Source: Anticarsia gemmatalis (Eukaryota > Arthropoda > Insecta > Lepidoptera > Erebidae). Taken from it: a stretch of 64,000 nucleotides of DNA. Positions 47,133-57,262 of the stretch are shown here, one piece after another. The notes under the pieces were generated by a model. The model was not told the origin of the DNA and searched no databases. It saw only the letters and a program-made list of their open reading frames with translations. Positions within the stretch are counted from its first letter, which is position 1. The number at the start of each line of letters is the position of its first letter. The stretch is taken from assembly GCF_050436995.1 (NCBI RefSeq), contig NC_134755.1:1675001-1739000 (forward strand), written 5' to 3'. The position numbers and the translations under genes are program-made.

Positions 47133-48554
47133 ATTAATGGATTAAATTTATTATTATTTTAAAACAGAAACACTATAATAATTTCAAAGTCACAGTCGCG
47201 ACAAATTCTAATAAACACATAAAAATACTTTATGAGGAAAAGGCGCCAAGCGTTAATACCGTTGATGGGTTAAAACAAATTAAAACGCATTCTTACTGCA
47301 GTCATAAATAAACGAGCATTGTAGAAAGAAGGGGATAAAGTTACACGTTTTTTCAATTAGTTTTATAGTTTTTATTATAATGGCACTTTATAAGATTTAT
47401 TTTTTAGTAGCTGACCTCCGAGATTGTCGCGTGTATCATTTATATTCGTTACTAAAAGTCGGAAAAACAGTTGAGTATATTTGACAATTATTTTCGGGGT
47501 AAATTGAATAGGTTTAGCAGTTTAACCATAAAAGCTTAATATATAGACATACAAACAGATTTTTGCACTTACAAAATTAGTTTAGATTAACAGTAATTCA
47601 GATTTATTGTCTTTTCCATGATTAGGTACAAGCAAAGAGTTATCTAGCTCGATTTCCAAGCCAAGCAAATCGTAACTGAAGTTTTTCAATTCCGATGACT
47701 TTTTTTGAGTAGTATCTCAAAGTTTATTAAAGTGCCGGGTACTTGGCAATACGCTCGCACCACAGTGCACCTACACATAGCATGGAAGCAATATTACAAA
47801 TGACGCTTAGTAGATCTTATTACCCACACCTTAGACATCCTATAGTTCGACCAAAACAACCTCGTACACCGTCCAAAGACTCTATCAAGTAAAAACATAG
47901 AGCTGCGAAGTACTTGTTAGAATTAACAGCGCCTACATGTTTGCGTTAAGGAGCTTACATTAGTAGAGCCGGTCTCATCGCGTACTCGACATAACGCCGC
48001 GATACCATCAACACTTACGCGACATGCACGCTCTATCTAGAGTTGCGGTAGAGTCGGTAGATTTTTAATATTTTTTATTAATAATTGGTGTTTTGTTTTT
48101 AAATCTGTGTCCTATACCGCAAGCTCGACGCATTGTTAAAATAAGTTAATAAGTTCTGAAAAACTCTTTCGTCTTTATAGACTACTCTTTCGAGCAAGTA
48201 GATCGACTATAGTATTTTATGCTTGCAGTAAATGTAGTAGGTAAGTAGTTTATCACAATACTTTATGATCAGTAAGCTAACTAGCAAGGTACATCATTAA
48301 TCCTTTAAATCTCAATTTTGAACGCTTTATGCCATATAATGTTTAGTTGTACTTTAGTAAAGACTGTAGCTATATTATGATGCTAAGTGTTGTGTGTTTT
48401 AGATTTTAATTCGCGCTCATTTCAAAACACTGACTCATTATACATAAATATTCAAACAAACAAACTTTCGATACCTCCTAAGTATAATGATTCAACTGAT
48501 ATTATAGCAAATTTAATACCAATATTAAGATTATTATGTATGTTTATATAAAAA
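47133..48554. other. No gene seen; GC-richer patch
   Basis: About 47740-48060 is richer in GC than the surroundings. It contains CGCCGCGATACCATCAACAC (from 47995), which recurs inverted, with a 4-nt difference, at 48839-48858. No open frame is convincing. Confidence 0.4.
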
Positions 48555-48680
48555 CTAGCTTTTTGAATTCTCCCATGGGAATGCATCATTTTCCCGGGTC
48601 TATGTGCTTTCTCGGGTATCAAAATATATCCATACCAAATTTCATGCAAATTGGTTCAGTAGTTTAGGCGTGATTGAGTA

Positions 48681-48717
<37 letters not shown>

Positions 48718-48748
48718 GTTACTTTCGCATTTGTAATATTAGTATGGA
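48555..48748 (-). mobile_element. Non-autonomous Helitron, family B, with (CAGA)n
   Basis: Read on minus it begins A|TCCATACTAATATTACAAAT and ends AAGCTAG|T. An (ACAG/CTGT)n array of about eight units lies near the 5' end (48685-48717). The first ~17 bp nearly match family A, but the body ('ggttcagtagtttaggcgtg' read on plus) is unrelated. The usual 3' hairpin has decayed to CCCATGGG-type sequence. Confidence 0.65.
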
Positions 48749-51700
48749 TAATAAAATACCTAAATTAGATAGATGTCTCAGTATACTTAGGAGATATCGT
48801 TGTTATCGATATAGCCAGGGCATCACTAAATTCACAAGGTGAGTGTTGTATCGCGGCGCATCGCTAAGCTGTGCTCGCAACATCAACAGCGATCTGATTA
48901 CGTTGAGGGATGCTTGCCCACGGCTTCACTTTTACACTTTGTTTTCATACACTGAGTAGTTTGAAGTCAACAGATGCTTAAACAAGTGTCGTGAATCAAT
49001 CTATACATAAAAGTTATACTGATTACTGACCTTAGGGTACTCAAAGATATAGTTAATTAACAATCAGTGGAAGGTAGAGCCAATAATGTAGTTTATGTAT
49101 AATATCATATTGATACCCAGCAATCATATAAAGATTGCTGTACGGTCATTATGTGTCATATATAGCTTTAAATTTTCTCTTGAAAGTATTTTGGCCCTTC
49201 GGGGGGCCATGTAAAACGGTGAATCAATATTTATAATCGTTACTTCAGAGGTTAAATTTATTTGATAGTATAATAATAGTATTGAAATTCGGTTTACAGT
49301 AAAGTTATAAATCTAAAAACTAGTTAGTATACAAAAGTATAATAACTTATCATACTCTTATTTTTCTTTTTTTTCTTCTTATATTGTATACAGATTAATA
49401 AATTCGAAATATTATTATATAAAAAAGAGGAACGAGTTTTTAAAATCTGTGTTCTGAAATCTTCATTCCAATTGATATTAAGATTTGTACTGCAAACTAA
49501 CAAGCATCTTACTAAACTAGTTAACATGTATCGGTTAGTATTATGAACTAAATTTGCATTCACTTTAGGTAACAAGTAGTAAGTGCATCAAAGCGACCAC
49601 AGTAATCTCTTAACGAAGTGTTACAGCGGTGTAACACATTCAACCACGCTTTGAACACTTAGAACTAAAATGTGGGGACTAGATTGTATGATTGTGGAGA
49701 AATAGCTAAATTGGCTGTTCCTGGAGAGATATAGTGCCTTTTATACGTATAAAATGTCTAACAAATGCGAGAAATTTGTTTCCTATAGTATCAATGCATG
49801 CGGTAGTTCAATTGTCTGCATACGGTACGTATGTTTGACAAATAAAATTATGTAAAAATGTTTTAGGATATTACGCTATTAGCGTTAATAAATTTTTCAT
49901 TAATATAAAATATTTTTTTGATAGCTGTAATCGATAGCAGTAAAAAAATCACTATTTGGGTGTCATTATAATAAAACGTTGACCATAAAAATACAAACAA
50001 ACATTTTTTTCTAATCGATAATTCCGAACATTTAACGAACAACTTTTAACGAAGATATGGAAAACTACATCTTTAACGTCCTAAATTTCATAAAAATGTT
50101 AAATCAACAGACATGTTTTGTATCGATTTATTTGTAGGCAGTATCAATAATAACAAAAATAGAAAATTCTGGTAAGACTAGACGTGCCAAATAATCTGAG
50201 AAATAAGGCCAGGATAAAGCTTTAATTTAAATCGTCCTTGACATAGCGTAATCTTCAAAAGTTTTTTTCTCTCACAAGTGAGAAATTCCTAAATTGGAAA
50301 CTCGATATCAGAAAATGTTGGCCGTTATATTCAGATTTCTTTTTAAGGTTAAGTATGTTTTTGTACAGTTCCAAGATTTTGACGTTATTAAATTCGTGAA
50401 GCGCTTAGATCTTGTTCCTGAGGCATTATTTTTGTTAAGATTAATAGTTTGGCTGTGACGATCCTGTAAAAATCCTGTTTGGGCGTTATGAAGTCGCTGA
50501 TTTTCCCTGATTTTCCAGTTGACACAAGAGAGTCAATTTTAAAGAAATGTAATAATGGTTACATTTATTCTAAAAGCATAAATTAATTTGTTATAAAAAA
50601 AATATGGTTAACTAATGTATTGCAATTTTTAGTTACCTGAAAGTTGCTAGTGACTCTTCCACTAACAAATATTTGGATAGTTCAATTAATATTTTATACA
50701 GTCTGTTACTGTGATAAATATGGACAATAATTTCTTAAAAAATGTTGGTAATGGAACTAAATAAAATTATTATTACCAAAATCATTAATCGATGATTTTA
50801 AAGATTTTCTTAATAACTTGATAATAATATGCCTTAAACTATTCTTTAATAAGTAATATTACACAAGGTGACGAATCAGGCACACTAAAAAATTATTTTC
50901 TTTAACCTCTGTGCATTTTTTCAACATTTTTCTAAAGAATCAAGTACAAGAGCTATTTTAAATCTGTTAGTAATCGTTGTATTACTTAGCAAGTACTAAG
51001 ATTTTATACGAAGCTTATTATAATAACGTAGCAGAAGCTCTTTATTACTCCTTACGCTGAGGTCTCGTAAGAAATTATTAATATCGTCGTGTGCACCCAA
51101 CGTGAATGAAATTGCCGGTTTCTTCAAGATTATGTTGTGTTTATGTATTTATACGTCTATGTAGAGAGTTATTATATGTTCAATGATTTGTGAAGAAATT
51201 TGTTGAATGTAAATAGTTGTAAATGTGTGTAAAGATCTTATCAAATGGCGTTCTTTGATATTTACCTACCCCTATAAGAAGGAGTGTTTTTATGTAATTT
51301 ATTGTTTTGAGAAATAAGCACGGTGTCCACAGTTCTAACAGCGTCATTTCGAAGTTGAAAATGATGATTCAATTTTAAATTTGCACATTATTTCATCCAT
51401 TTTGTCATGAAAAAATTCCAAAAACTATTTCATACTTACAGTATTAATATGGTTACGCAAAATAATTAACTAATAAATTGTTACCAATAATATAAAATTA
51501 CGTTAATTTTCATCTACAACCTCGCAGGCGATACAAAAATCACAAAAACTAACTAACGCACTAAAAAGAAATCTACAAAGATCATTCGTTTTAAAAGAAC
51601 ATATTCACATAATATTCACACAAAAAGCGATCGGAAAGCTAGAACGATTTAATTCTGTGCAGTGGTTATGTAGCCTTCTAAGGCTTTAGTAGCTTTCGAC

Positions 51701-51764
51701 GGTGCGACACCGCGGAATGCGAAAAAGCGTGTGAACGGAATAAAAAGCGCTCCGGCCTCCAAGG
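48749..51764. other. No gene seen
   Basis: Unassigned AT-rich DNA. Small perfect stems are at 49192-49212 (TGGCCC...GGGCCA) and about 49619-49638 (GTGTTAC...GTAACAC). No recognised repeat family. Confidence 0.45.
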
Positions 51765-51773
51765 TATAAAAGG
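51765..51773 (+). promoter_or_regulatory. Possible TATA box (TATAAAAGG)
   Basis: A consensus TATAAAAGG stands in a GC-richer stretch (about 51660-51785, 'cgacaccgcggaatgcg', 'ctccggcctccaag'). No open frame or exon follows within reach, so this may be the upstream end of an unresolved transcript or chance. Confidence 0.2.
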
Positions 51774-52580
51774 ATTTTGGCCTCAACAAATTTTTATTGA
51801 GGATTCAGAAAAAGGATTGGAATTTACGGATTCTGTGCGGCCTAATATTGATGCGGGAGTTTGGTTTTTAAACATTGTAATGCTTTTATTGTATTTCGTT
51901 CAATGGTAATATTTGTAGTAAGGGTATTTTTTTGGTTTTGCTATGTGTCTTCTATTGGAAAAAAAGGCTAGCGACATAATATTATGTAAAAGTTATGTTT
52001 TATCAGATCCTCTTTATTTTCAGGTATGTCTTTCTGGATTCAACATTTGTAAGTATTATATATTATATAATAAAATAAATTTTCAGTAAAATACCAGAAA
52101 TGCGCTTTGAATAGTGGAGCCCCCATATTGTTCTAAAAATCATCGTCTAAAAATATCCTTGATTTTATTAATAGTAGTCGAAATGGAATATTTTGTTCAA
52201 CGCAACATTGCAACATAACTCATTTTTGTTCGGAACAAACAATGACCGCACAAATCTCCGCTAGCAATTTTCAAATCTAATAAAAATATTTACGGAAACT
52301 AAGCCGAGTGTACCGCACTCCTACAGAGAAATATGGTCGAGACATGCAATAAATAAAATCTATCATCTCCAAAACTCTTCCGGGTTTCATGTACGGCAAT
52401 TTGGTTGAAATATGTTTCATAACCGCGGCCCCTGGCGAGAAAAACAAAACTGATAGACCGCAAAGTTTTTATTAGTGACCGTGCGATGAATATCCTATAG
52501 AATTGCATAATATTGCTAGATTTTATGAAGAACAGTTGTCCAATTTTTACTACTATTGACTTATTCAAAACTACACATTA

Positions 52581-52788
52581 GGTTGGGGAAAACGTCTATT
52601 CGCATTATAGTATGTATGAATTTGTAATAATATCTCTTTGGCTTCAAGAATCACAAATAAGTACACGGTTTATTAGGTTTCTTTCAGTGAGCTCGTGAGG
52701 TACCCAAATATCGAGCTTTTTTGTGTAGAGAAAAGAGTTTATTACAAGTTTATACATACTATAATACGAAAAGAGTTTTTCCCCAACC
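52581..52788 (-). mobile_element. Internally deleted mariner (MITE) with TA duplication
   Basis: 208 bp, flanked by TA (52579-52580 and 52789-52790). TIRs are long: GGTTGGGGAAAACGTCTATT on the left and GGTTGGGGAAAAACTCTTTT as reverse complement of the right, followed on both sides by 'attatagtatgtat' (about 55 bp in all). The centre retains a piece of transposase on the minus strand. The TIR and motif match moth mariners of the cecropia type (family knowledge, not searched). Confidence 0.85.
52644..52718 (-). pseudogene. Mariner transposase fragment with WVPHEL motif
   Basis: The minus-strand frame reads KLDIWVPHELTERNLINRVL then ICDS and a stop. WVPHEL is the diagnostic linker motif between the DNA-binding and catalytic domains of mariner transposases; ICES-like sequence follows it in the family. 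The helix-turn-helix region and the catalytic D,D34D triad are deleted. Confidence 0.85.
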
Positions 52789-52945
52789 TAATATATTCAT
52801 ATCGACAACCAGCGTGATAGAGAATTTTTGTATGAAAAACTGATCAGCGCTTCTAGCGGGCACGGTAGGAACTATTTTTGAGTTCAATTCTAAATGTTAA
52901 ACTCTCGTTTCACATACATATTACCAACTATACAGAATCATGCTA

Positions 52946-53398
52946 AAGAATAAAATGAAAGAAGTAGTTTCCAACTAACAAATATTTGTGAGAAAACAGA
53001 CTTAGCATTTCTATGTGATGTAAGTATTTCTATGAAATCACTGCGAAGTAATTATCTACGATTCTAGGAATAGAATAATAGGAAATCTGATATCTTTCCT
53101 ACTTGTGTATCTTATGTTACTTTGAGACCTGACTAGAAAATGGAGGAATTACTTTGAACTGCAAAGATATACAACACTCTTCTTTATTTCTCCGAATGAA
53201 AGCTAAATAATTTTATACCAAGTGTTCTCATCTAATTAGTTTTAATTATCATTATGAATTTTCATGTTAAAAACATTTTTTAGTTCAGCATTTGACTAAT
53301 TTTCCTTAATTGACGTTTAGTCTATATCACTGATTGTTGGCAGCTCCTCGCATGATCAATTATTGTATCAACTACATTGTAAAACTTTTGGCAATTGA
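52946..53398. other. No feature seen
   Basis: AT-rich spacer between the mariner/MITE nest and the LINE tail. Confidence 0.45.
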
Positions 53399-53478
53399 AG
53401 AGAGTGGCCGTAAGTTTCTTGCATCATAAGTGTCAATATTTGATCCAAATGAATAAATGATTTGATTTTGATTTTGAC
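53399..53478 (+). repeat. LINE 3' end with (GATTTT)n tail
   Basis: 'agagtggccgtaagtttctt' leads to 'gaataaatgatttgattttg' and 'attttgac', a classic moth LINE 3' terminus with a TTTGA-type tail. It lies about 130 bp beyond the 3' end of the secreted-protein gene, on the opposite strand. Confidence 0.5.
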
Positions 53479-53564
53479 AATAGAATTTCTCGTTTACCAA
53501 ATTTATTCTTCTGTCACAATTTTATCAGTTTAGGAATATTTAAAAAATAATCAGTATAAAAATA

Positions 53565-53570
53565 TTTATT
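53565..53570 (-). promoter_or_regulatory. Poly(A) signal of the secreted-protein gene
   Basis: AATAAA on the minus strand, 37 nt downstream of the stop codon at 53607. The placement implies a very short 3' UTR. Confidence 0.6.
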
Positions 53571-53606
53571 TACTTACAAAAAATAATTTAAATTAACCTT
53601 AATTTC

Positions 53607-54667
53607 TCAAACGGTTAAAGTAATAATCCTATTTTTCACCGGTTTTATAATCTTCGTGTAATTCGTCTTCAATCTCGAAATGATCGGTTTGTACTTCAAC
53701 TGAATCACTCTTGTAGACACTATCTTTCTCCCGGACTCCGTAGTCACAGGGAAGTTCATATAACTCTCATAATTTTGTATATGCCCTGAGTGTTCGGCCA
53801 TCTTTCTCAACATCACTTCAAAATTCGACAACTTCATGCTGTTTTTCTTCAATGGGATATTATATTTTTTCGTCTTCACTTTCTTTAGCATAAATGAGTG
53901 TCCGTAATTGTTCACAGGCTTAACTACTTCTAATTTTATTTTGTATACAACTGTGATGTTTTCTTTCTTCGCTATAGTTTGTATTTCATCGAAGTATTTC
54001 TTGAAGTCCTTGTTAGCGGAGTTTCCTTTGATTTCGAATTTTTTCGGTATCTCTTTGAAGTGAAGACCGAATCTTGCGTTGTGTAAATCTGTAAAATATG
54101 TAAGTTGAAATAGGCACTTAGATATTAATTTATTATTAGTTATAATAGTATAACTACTAATTAATTAAATATCTTGTTCTTTTCCTTGACCTTTGCCAGT
54201 TCTATGGAAATCAGGATTGGATCACACAAAATATAATTTTTCTGAACTATTCTCCTTGCAAAATAATTTTACTAATTTATAAACCATCTTTTGGATATGA
54301 AAAACAAAATCGCTTGGGAATGAGTAACACTTAAATGTAATTTTTTGAACATTTGACTATTTAGAGAGACTATCAAAGCAGTGTAAGTGATACAATACAA
54401 TTTTCAAGAAATATCATGTAATATTTGTTTTTGATGACTTTACCAGCAAATTAGAAGCACTAATTTAGAAAACTACCAACTAGAATCAAATAATCCCACA
54501 TACAGAGAAACAGACGAGATAGAAAGAAAATTTGTTAAAAAGAAAAAAATATACTGTGTGAATAATAAAATTACACAAAACATACCTTCATAATACTCCT
54601 GCCCCACCACCAAACTCACTACTAACAATAAACCAAAATATATCATATTATTTGTACACCACCTCAT
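53607..54667 (-). CDS. Two-exon gene for a small secreted basic protein, family unknown
   Basis: Exon 1 is 54667-54586, the intron 54585-54089 (GTATG...TTTTACAG, 497 bp, phase 1) and exon 2 54088-53607. The join restores a single frame of 187 codons. Residues 1-22 (MRWCTNNMIYFGLLLVVSLV + VG) form a signal peptide, with cleavage likely before QEYYE. The mature chain of about 165 residues is lysine-rich and has no cysteine. It has two N-glycosylation sequons (N71-I-T, N170-Y-T) and no membrane segment. It is mostly hydrophilic, with a KKENITVVYKIKLEVVKP strand-like stretch at 68-85. The ATG was chosen because it opens the signal peptide; no ATG lies upstream in frame. A TATA-like box and a poly(A) signal sit at suitable distances. 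I do not recognise the family and infer no function beyond secretion. Confidence 0.75.
54089..54585 (-). other. Intron of the secreted-protein gene
   Basis: It begins GTATGTTTTG after ...TATTATGAAG and ends CATATTTTACAG before ATTTACAC on the minus strand. Reading through from exon 1 without splicing runs into a hydrophobic AT-rich extension and a stop at 54473. That supports removal of the intron. Confidence 0.75.
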
Positions 54668-54692
54668 CTTCGCACCCACTCCTAACAAAGAC

Positions 54693-54722
54693 TAATTACA
54701 GAACATACAGATGGCTTATATC
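54693..54722 (-). promoter_or_regulatory. Core promoter candidate (TATA-like box and initiator)
   Basis: GATATAAG (54722-54715) is followed 27 nt later by TTAGTC, whose A at 54693 fits an arthropod TCAGT-like initiator. The predicted 5' UTR before the ATG at 54667 is 26 nt. Spacing agrees with TATA-driven transcription. Confidence 0.45.
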
Positions 54723-54740
54723 AAGTGCAGGCTTTTTAGC

Positions 54741-55157
54741 AAAAAAACATCAAGTGTAAACATCACGACTAGTGGCGCCGTAAGCCTTTTAACCCTAGCG
54801 TTTGTAGCGGTCTGGCCGAGAGATGGCTGTGACGTTTCGGATCCGGATTACGGATATTTTAGTATATTGACATCATTCTGTAATTGGTAATGTTTGTGCG
54901 AATACTACATTTGGAAATATTTACATACATAATATAATATTGTTTAAAAAAACATCAGGTGTAAACATCACGACTAGTGGCGCCGGTAAACCTTTTAACC
55001 CTAGCGTTTGTAGCGGTCTGGCCGAGAGATGGCTGTGACGTTTCGGATCCGGATTACGGATATATTAGTATTAAAGAACATCATTCTGTAATTGGTAATG
55101 GTTATGCGCAAAAATATGGGAAATGTTTTACATACATATAATATTGTTTGAAAAAAT
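54741..55157. repeat. Tandem duplication of a ~205-bp module upstream of the gene
   Basis: Unit 1 (54741-54945) and unit 2 (54946-about 55157) both start with an A-run and 'aacatca(a/g)gtgtaaacat'. They continue 'cacgactagtggcgccg', 'accctagcgtttgtagcggt', 'tggccgagagatggctgtg' and 'cggatccggattacggat', then diverge more in an AT-rich end. The GC-richer half is almost identical between units. The array starts about 20 bp upstream of the TATA-like box. A weak third echo may exist at about 55440-55490 ('aacctgcgtttgtggtgg'). Confidence 0.85.
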
Positions 55158-55886
55158 ATCGCTGTTTTTGCTACCCTTTATTCTTTGTTTCTTTCTACTC
55201 GAATGCTACTTTTGACATAGAACGGTGAAAATGTTAATGTGCTGTTTTTTTATATGATATCGCTTTTAATTATCCGCTTGTTTAGGATATCAGTTAAAAA
55301 TATATATTTGAAGAATTTATTCAAGGAAACAATTAATAGAGTGACTCAGACTCTTCCCGTATACAGACATATCCCAAACTTCCATATAGATTACGAATAT
55401 AATTTTATTTTTGATATCCCATAGTTTCGGTTACGGTTGCAAAGCTCCATCCCTGCTTTTAACCTGCGTTTGTGGTGGTTTGTTGAAGGATTAAAATGTT
55501 TGCAATAACATTTTATGTGTTTTAAGCTTGTAATCTCTGAATGAGTTAGTAGAAACTAGTGTTTAACTAATGGCTAAAGTTGATTTACATTTTTGTTGTA
55601 CTAGTCGAGTTATTTTAATAGTAAACGTACACCTGATATATATTTTAGGTCTATTTTTTATTATTTTATGCAAGTATCTTAAAAATAGTATAAAGGTATG
55701 CAATATGTGTGACACAATTTTTTTTCCGAACATATTACTATGAATATAATTAATTATTATATAACATGAAATTGCGTTTTCCTATAGTTTGACTGATATT
55801 TAAGTTTACTGATATGTAATATTTAAGGTTGTTCAAGTTAGTAAAACTCCTAACGACAGTCAAACAATCAATTCCCCAATCTGATC
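55158..55886. other. No gene seen
   Basis: AT-rich DNA; an open frame at 55239-55424 has no recognisable domain. Confidence 0.45.
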
Positions 55887-55969
55887 AAACATACAGACCA
55901 ACAGACAGACAGTGAAGTCTCAGTAATAGGATCCATATTTTACCTTTTGAGTACAGCGCCCTAAAAACG
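55887..55969 (+). repeat. Moth retroelement 3'-end remnant
   Basis: 'ccaacagacagacagtgaag' + 'tctcagtaataggatccat' + 'ttttaccttttgagtacagc' + 'gccctaaaaa' corresponds to a common moth repeat ending with (CAGA)n, 'tcttagtaatagggtcc' and 'gggtacggaaccctaaaaa' (recalled, not searched). Confidence 0.4.
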
Positions 55970-57177
55970 CACGCAAAAGCAAATTATAAAAAAGAAATTC
56001 ATAGGTTGCTTTTTCAAATCTTGTCTATACAGGATCGAATAGAATTTCAAAAGCTGCTCCAGAAAATTTTGCGGCTATTCAAAAACAATAAAGCAAATAC
56101 AATCAATAAATCAATAGGTATGTAAACGAAATTAGCCGGCACTTATACCGTCTCCATATCATGAATAGCAAACAGCCAATATAATTACCATCTCAAATGA
56201 ATAGAGATCACATTGCTATTGTGGCCGGTAATACGGAATTAGCCGGCTTGGAAACACAAAGGTGTTTCATCTTTCATTAATTATCTTTAATTAATTTTAT
56301 TTTATATTTAAGATAATGTTTTGTCGCCTCAAATATTTTATTTATATTTTGAAACATTTTTGTTTTTAGTCGAAACGGATTTGTGAAATTGATTTTGAGT
56401 TAGAGTCTCGTTTAAAGTCTATATAACAATAACTGTAAGTTGCTTGTGATGAATGGTACCCTTTTATTATTAAATGCCATAAAAACTGCCTAGAAGTGTT
56501 TTTTGTATGATCAGATCAGAAATGTTGTGTACAAAAAAGAAATTGAGAAGAAAAAAAAATGTAAAAAAACTATGTTGTTCTGACTTTTCATTGCAATTTT
56601 AATACGTAATGTCGCTTTTGAATATTACTATTTAATACAACATTCATGTTTTAAACTGACAAAAAAAATCTAGACGCTTAAAATTTTACACCCGACCATT
56701 TGAGTGTTAATACTTTTTGGAATTGCCACCTTATCTCAGATCATTGTTCGCGCACAGCTGAGAGCGTGTTTAAAAAAGATGCATTAATGAACGGAAAGAT
56801 TTCGTTCAAAGAATGTAAAGTTATCTTTATGAAAAAGGTTCAAAGACATGCTTCGAAATGTCGCCTATTTTTACCTCATTGTAGTTTAATCGGTTTTACC
56901 AAGTCGGCTTTAGTGGAAATGTTCTAGTGTAGGAAATATTGCGTGAGTGAACTGTTGTATTAGAGAGTTACGGTCTCTTATGAAATTGTTTGTAAATATT
57001 ATTGAAGGGTTATGCATTGTTTCTTTTAAGACTAGAATTAGGTCAATGTAATACGTATGACTCCGTATTAGCATTAAAAAGTTCCTTTACGTTCTATAAT
57101 TAATTCACGTTTGTGGAAGATTTTCATTCTTACTAAATAGCTAATTATATTTTTGGTCATCACTATTACTGCTTATT
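55970..57177. other. No gene seen
   Basis: AT-rich DNA. 'aattagccggc' occurs twice in direct orientation (about 56140 and 56231) without a recognisable element around it. An open frame at 56700-56927 lacks a domain. Confidence 0.45.
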
Positions 57178-57262
57178 GGGCGGCAAGCACAATTGGTTAA
57201 GCTACATATGGGTGGCCGCGTAGTCCCTTCTAATAGGGGTATGAGCGTCGTCGTGTGTGTAT
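57178..57262 (+). mobile_element. 5S-rRNA-like SINE fragment, subfamily II
   Basis: 'ggttaagcta' followed by 'catatgggtggccgcgtagt' and 'atgagcgtcgtcgtg' parallels the 34913-35174 copy, with a deletion between the A-box-like and C-box-like parts. Confidence 0.4.

Larger units (their letters stand above)
52536..52945 (+). mobile_element. CWG-type MITE disrupted by a mariner element
   Basis: The left part (52536-52578) carries 'tttactactattgac', matching the family left arm, next to CAG (52533-52535). The right part (52791-52945) has 'tatcgacaaccagcgtgata', 'ctgatcagcgcttctagcgg' and ends ATCATGCTA next to AAG. The mariner insertion at TA splits the left arm. The family core is intact. Confidence 0.6.

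Noticed and set aside
48452..48649. 65-codon minus-strand open frame
   Set aside because: It overlaps the family B Helitron and is a chance frame in its body.
48685..48717. Regular repeat array as a CRISPR or minisatellite
   Set aside because: It is a simple (ACAG)n microsatellite inside a Helitron; there are no spacers, and the genome is eukaryotic.
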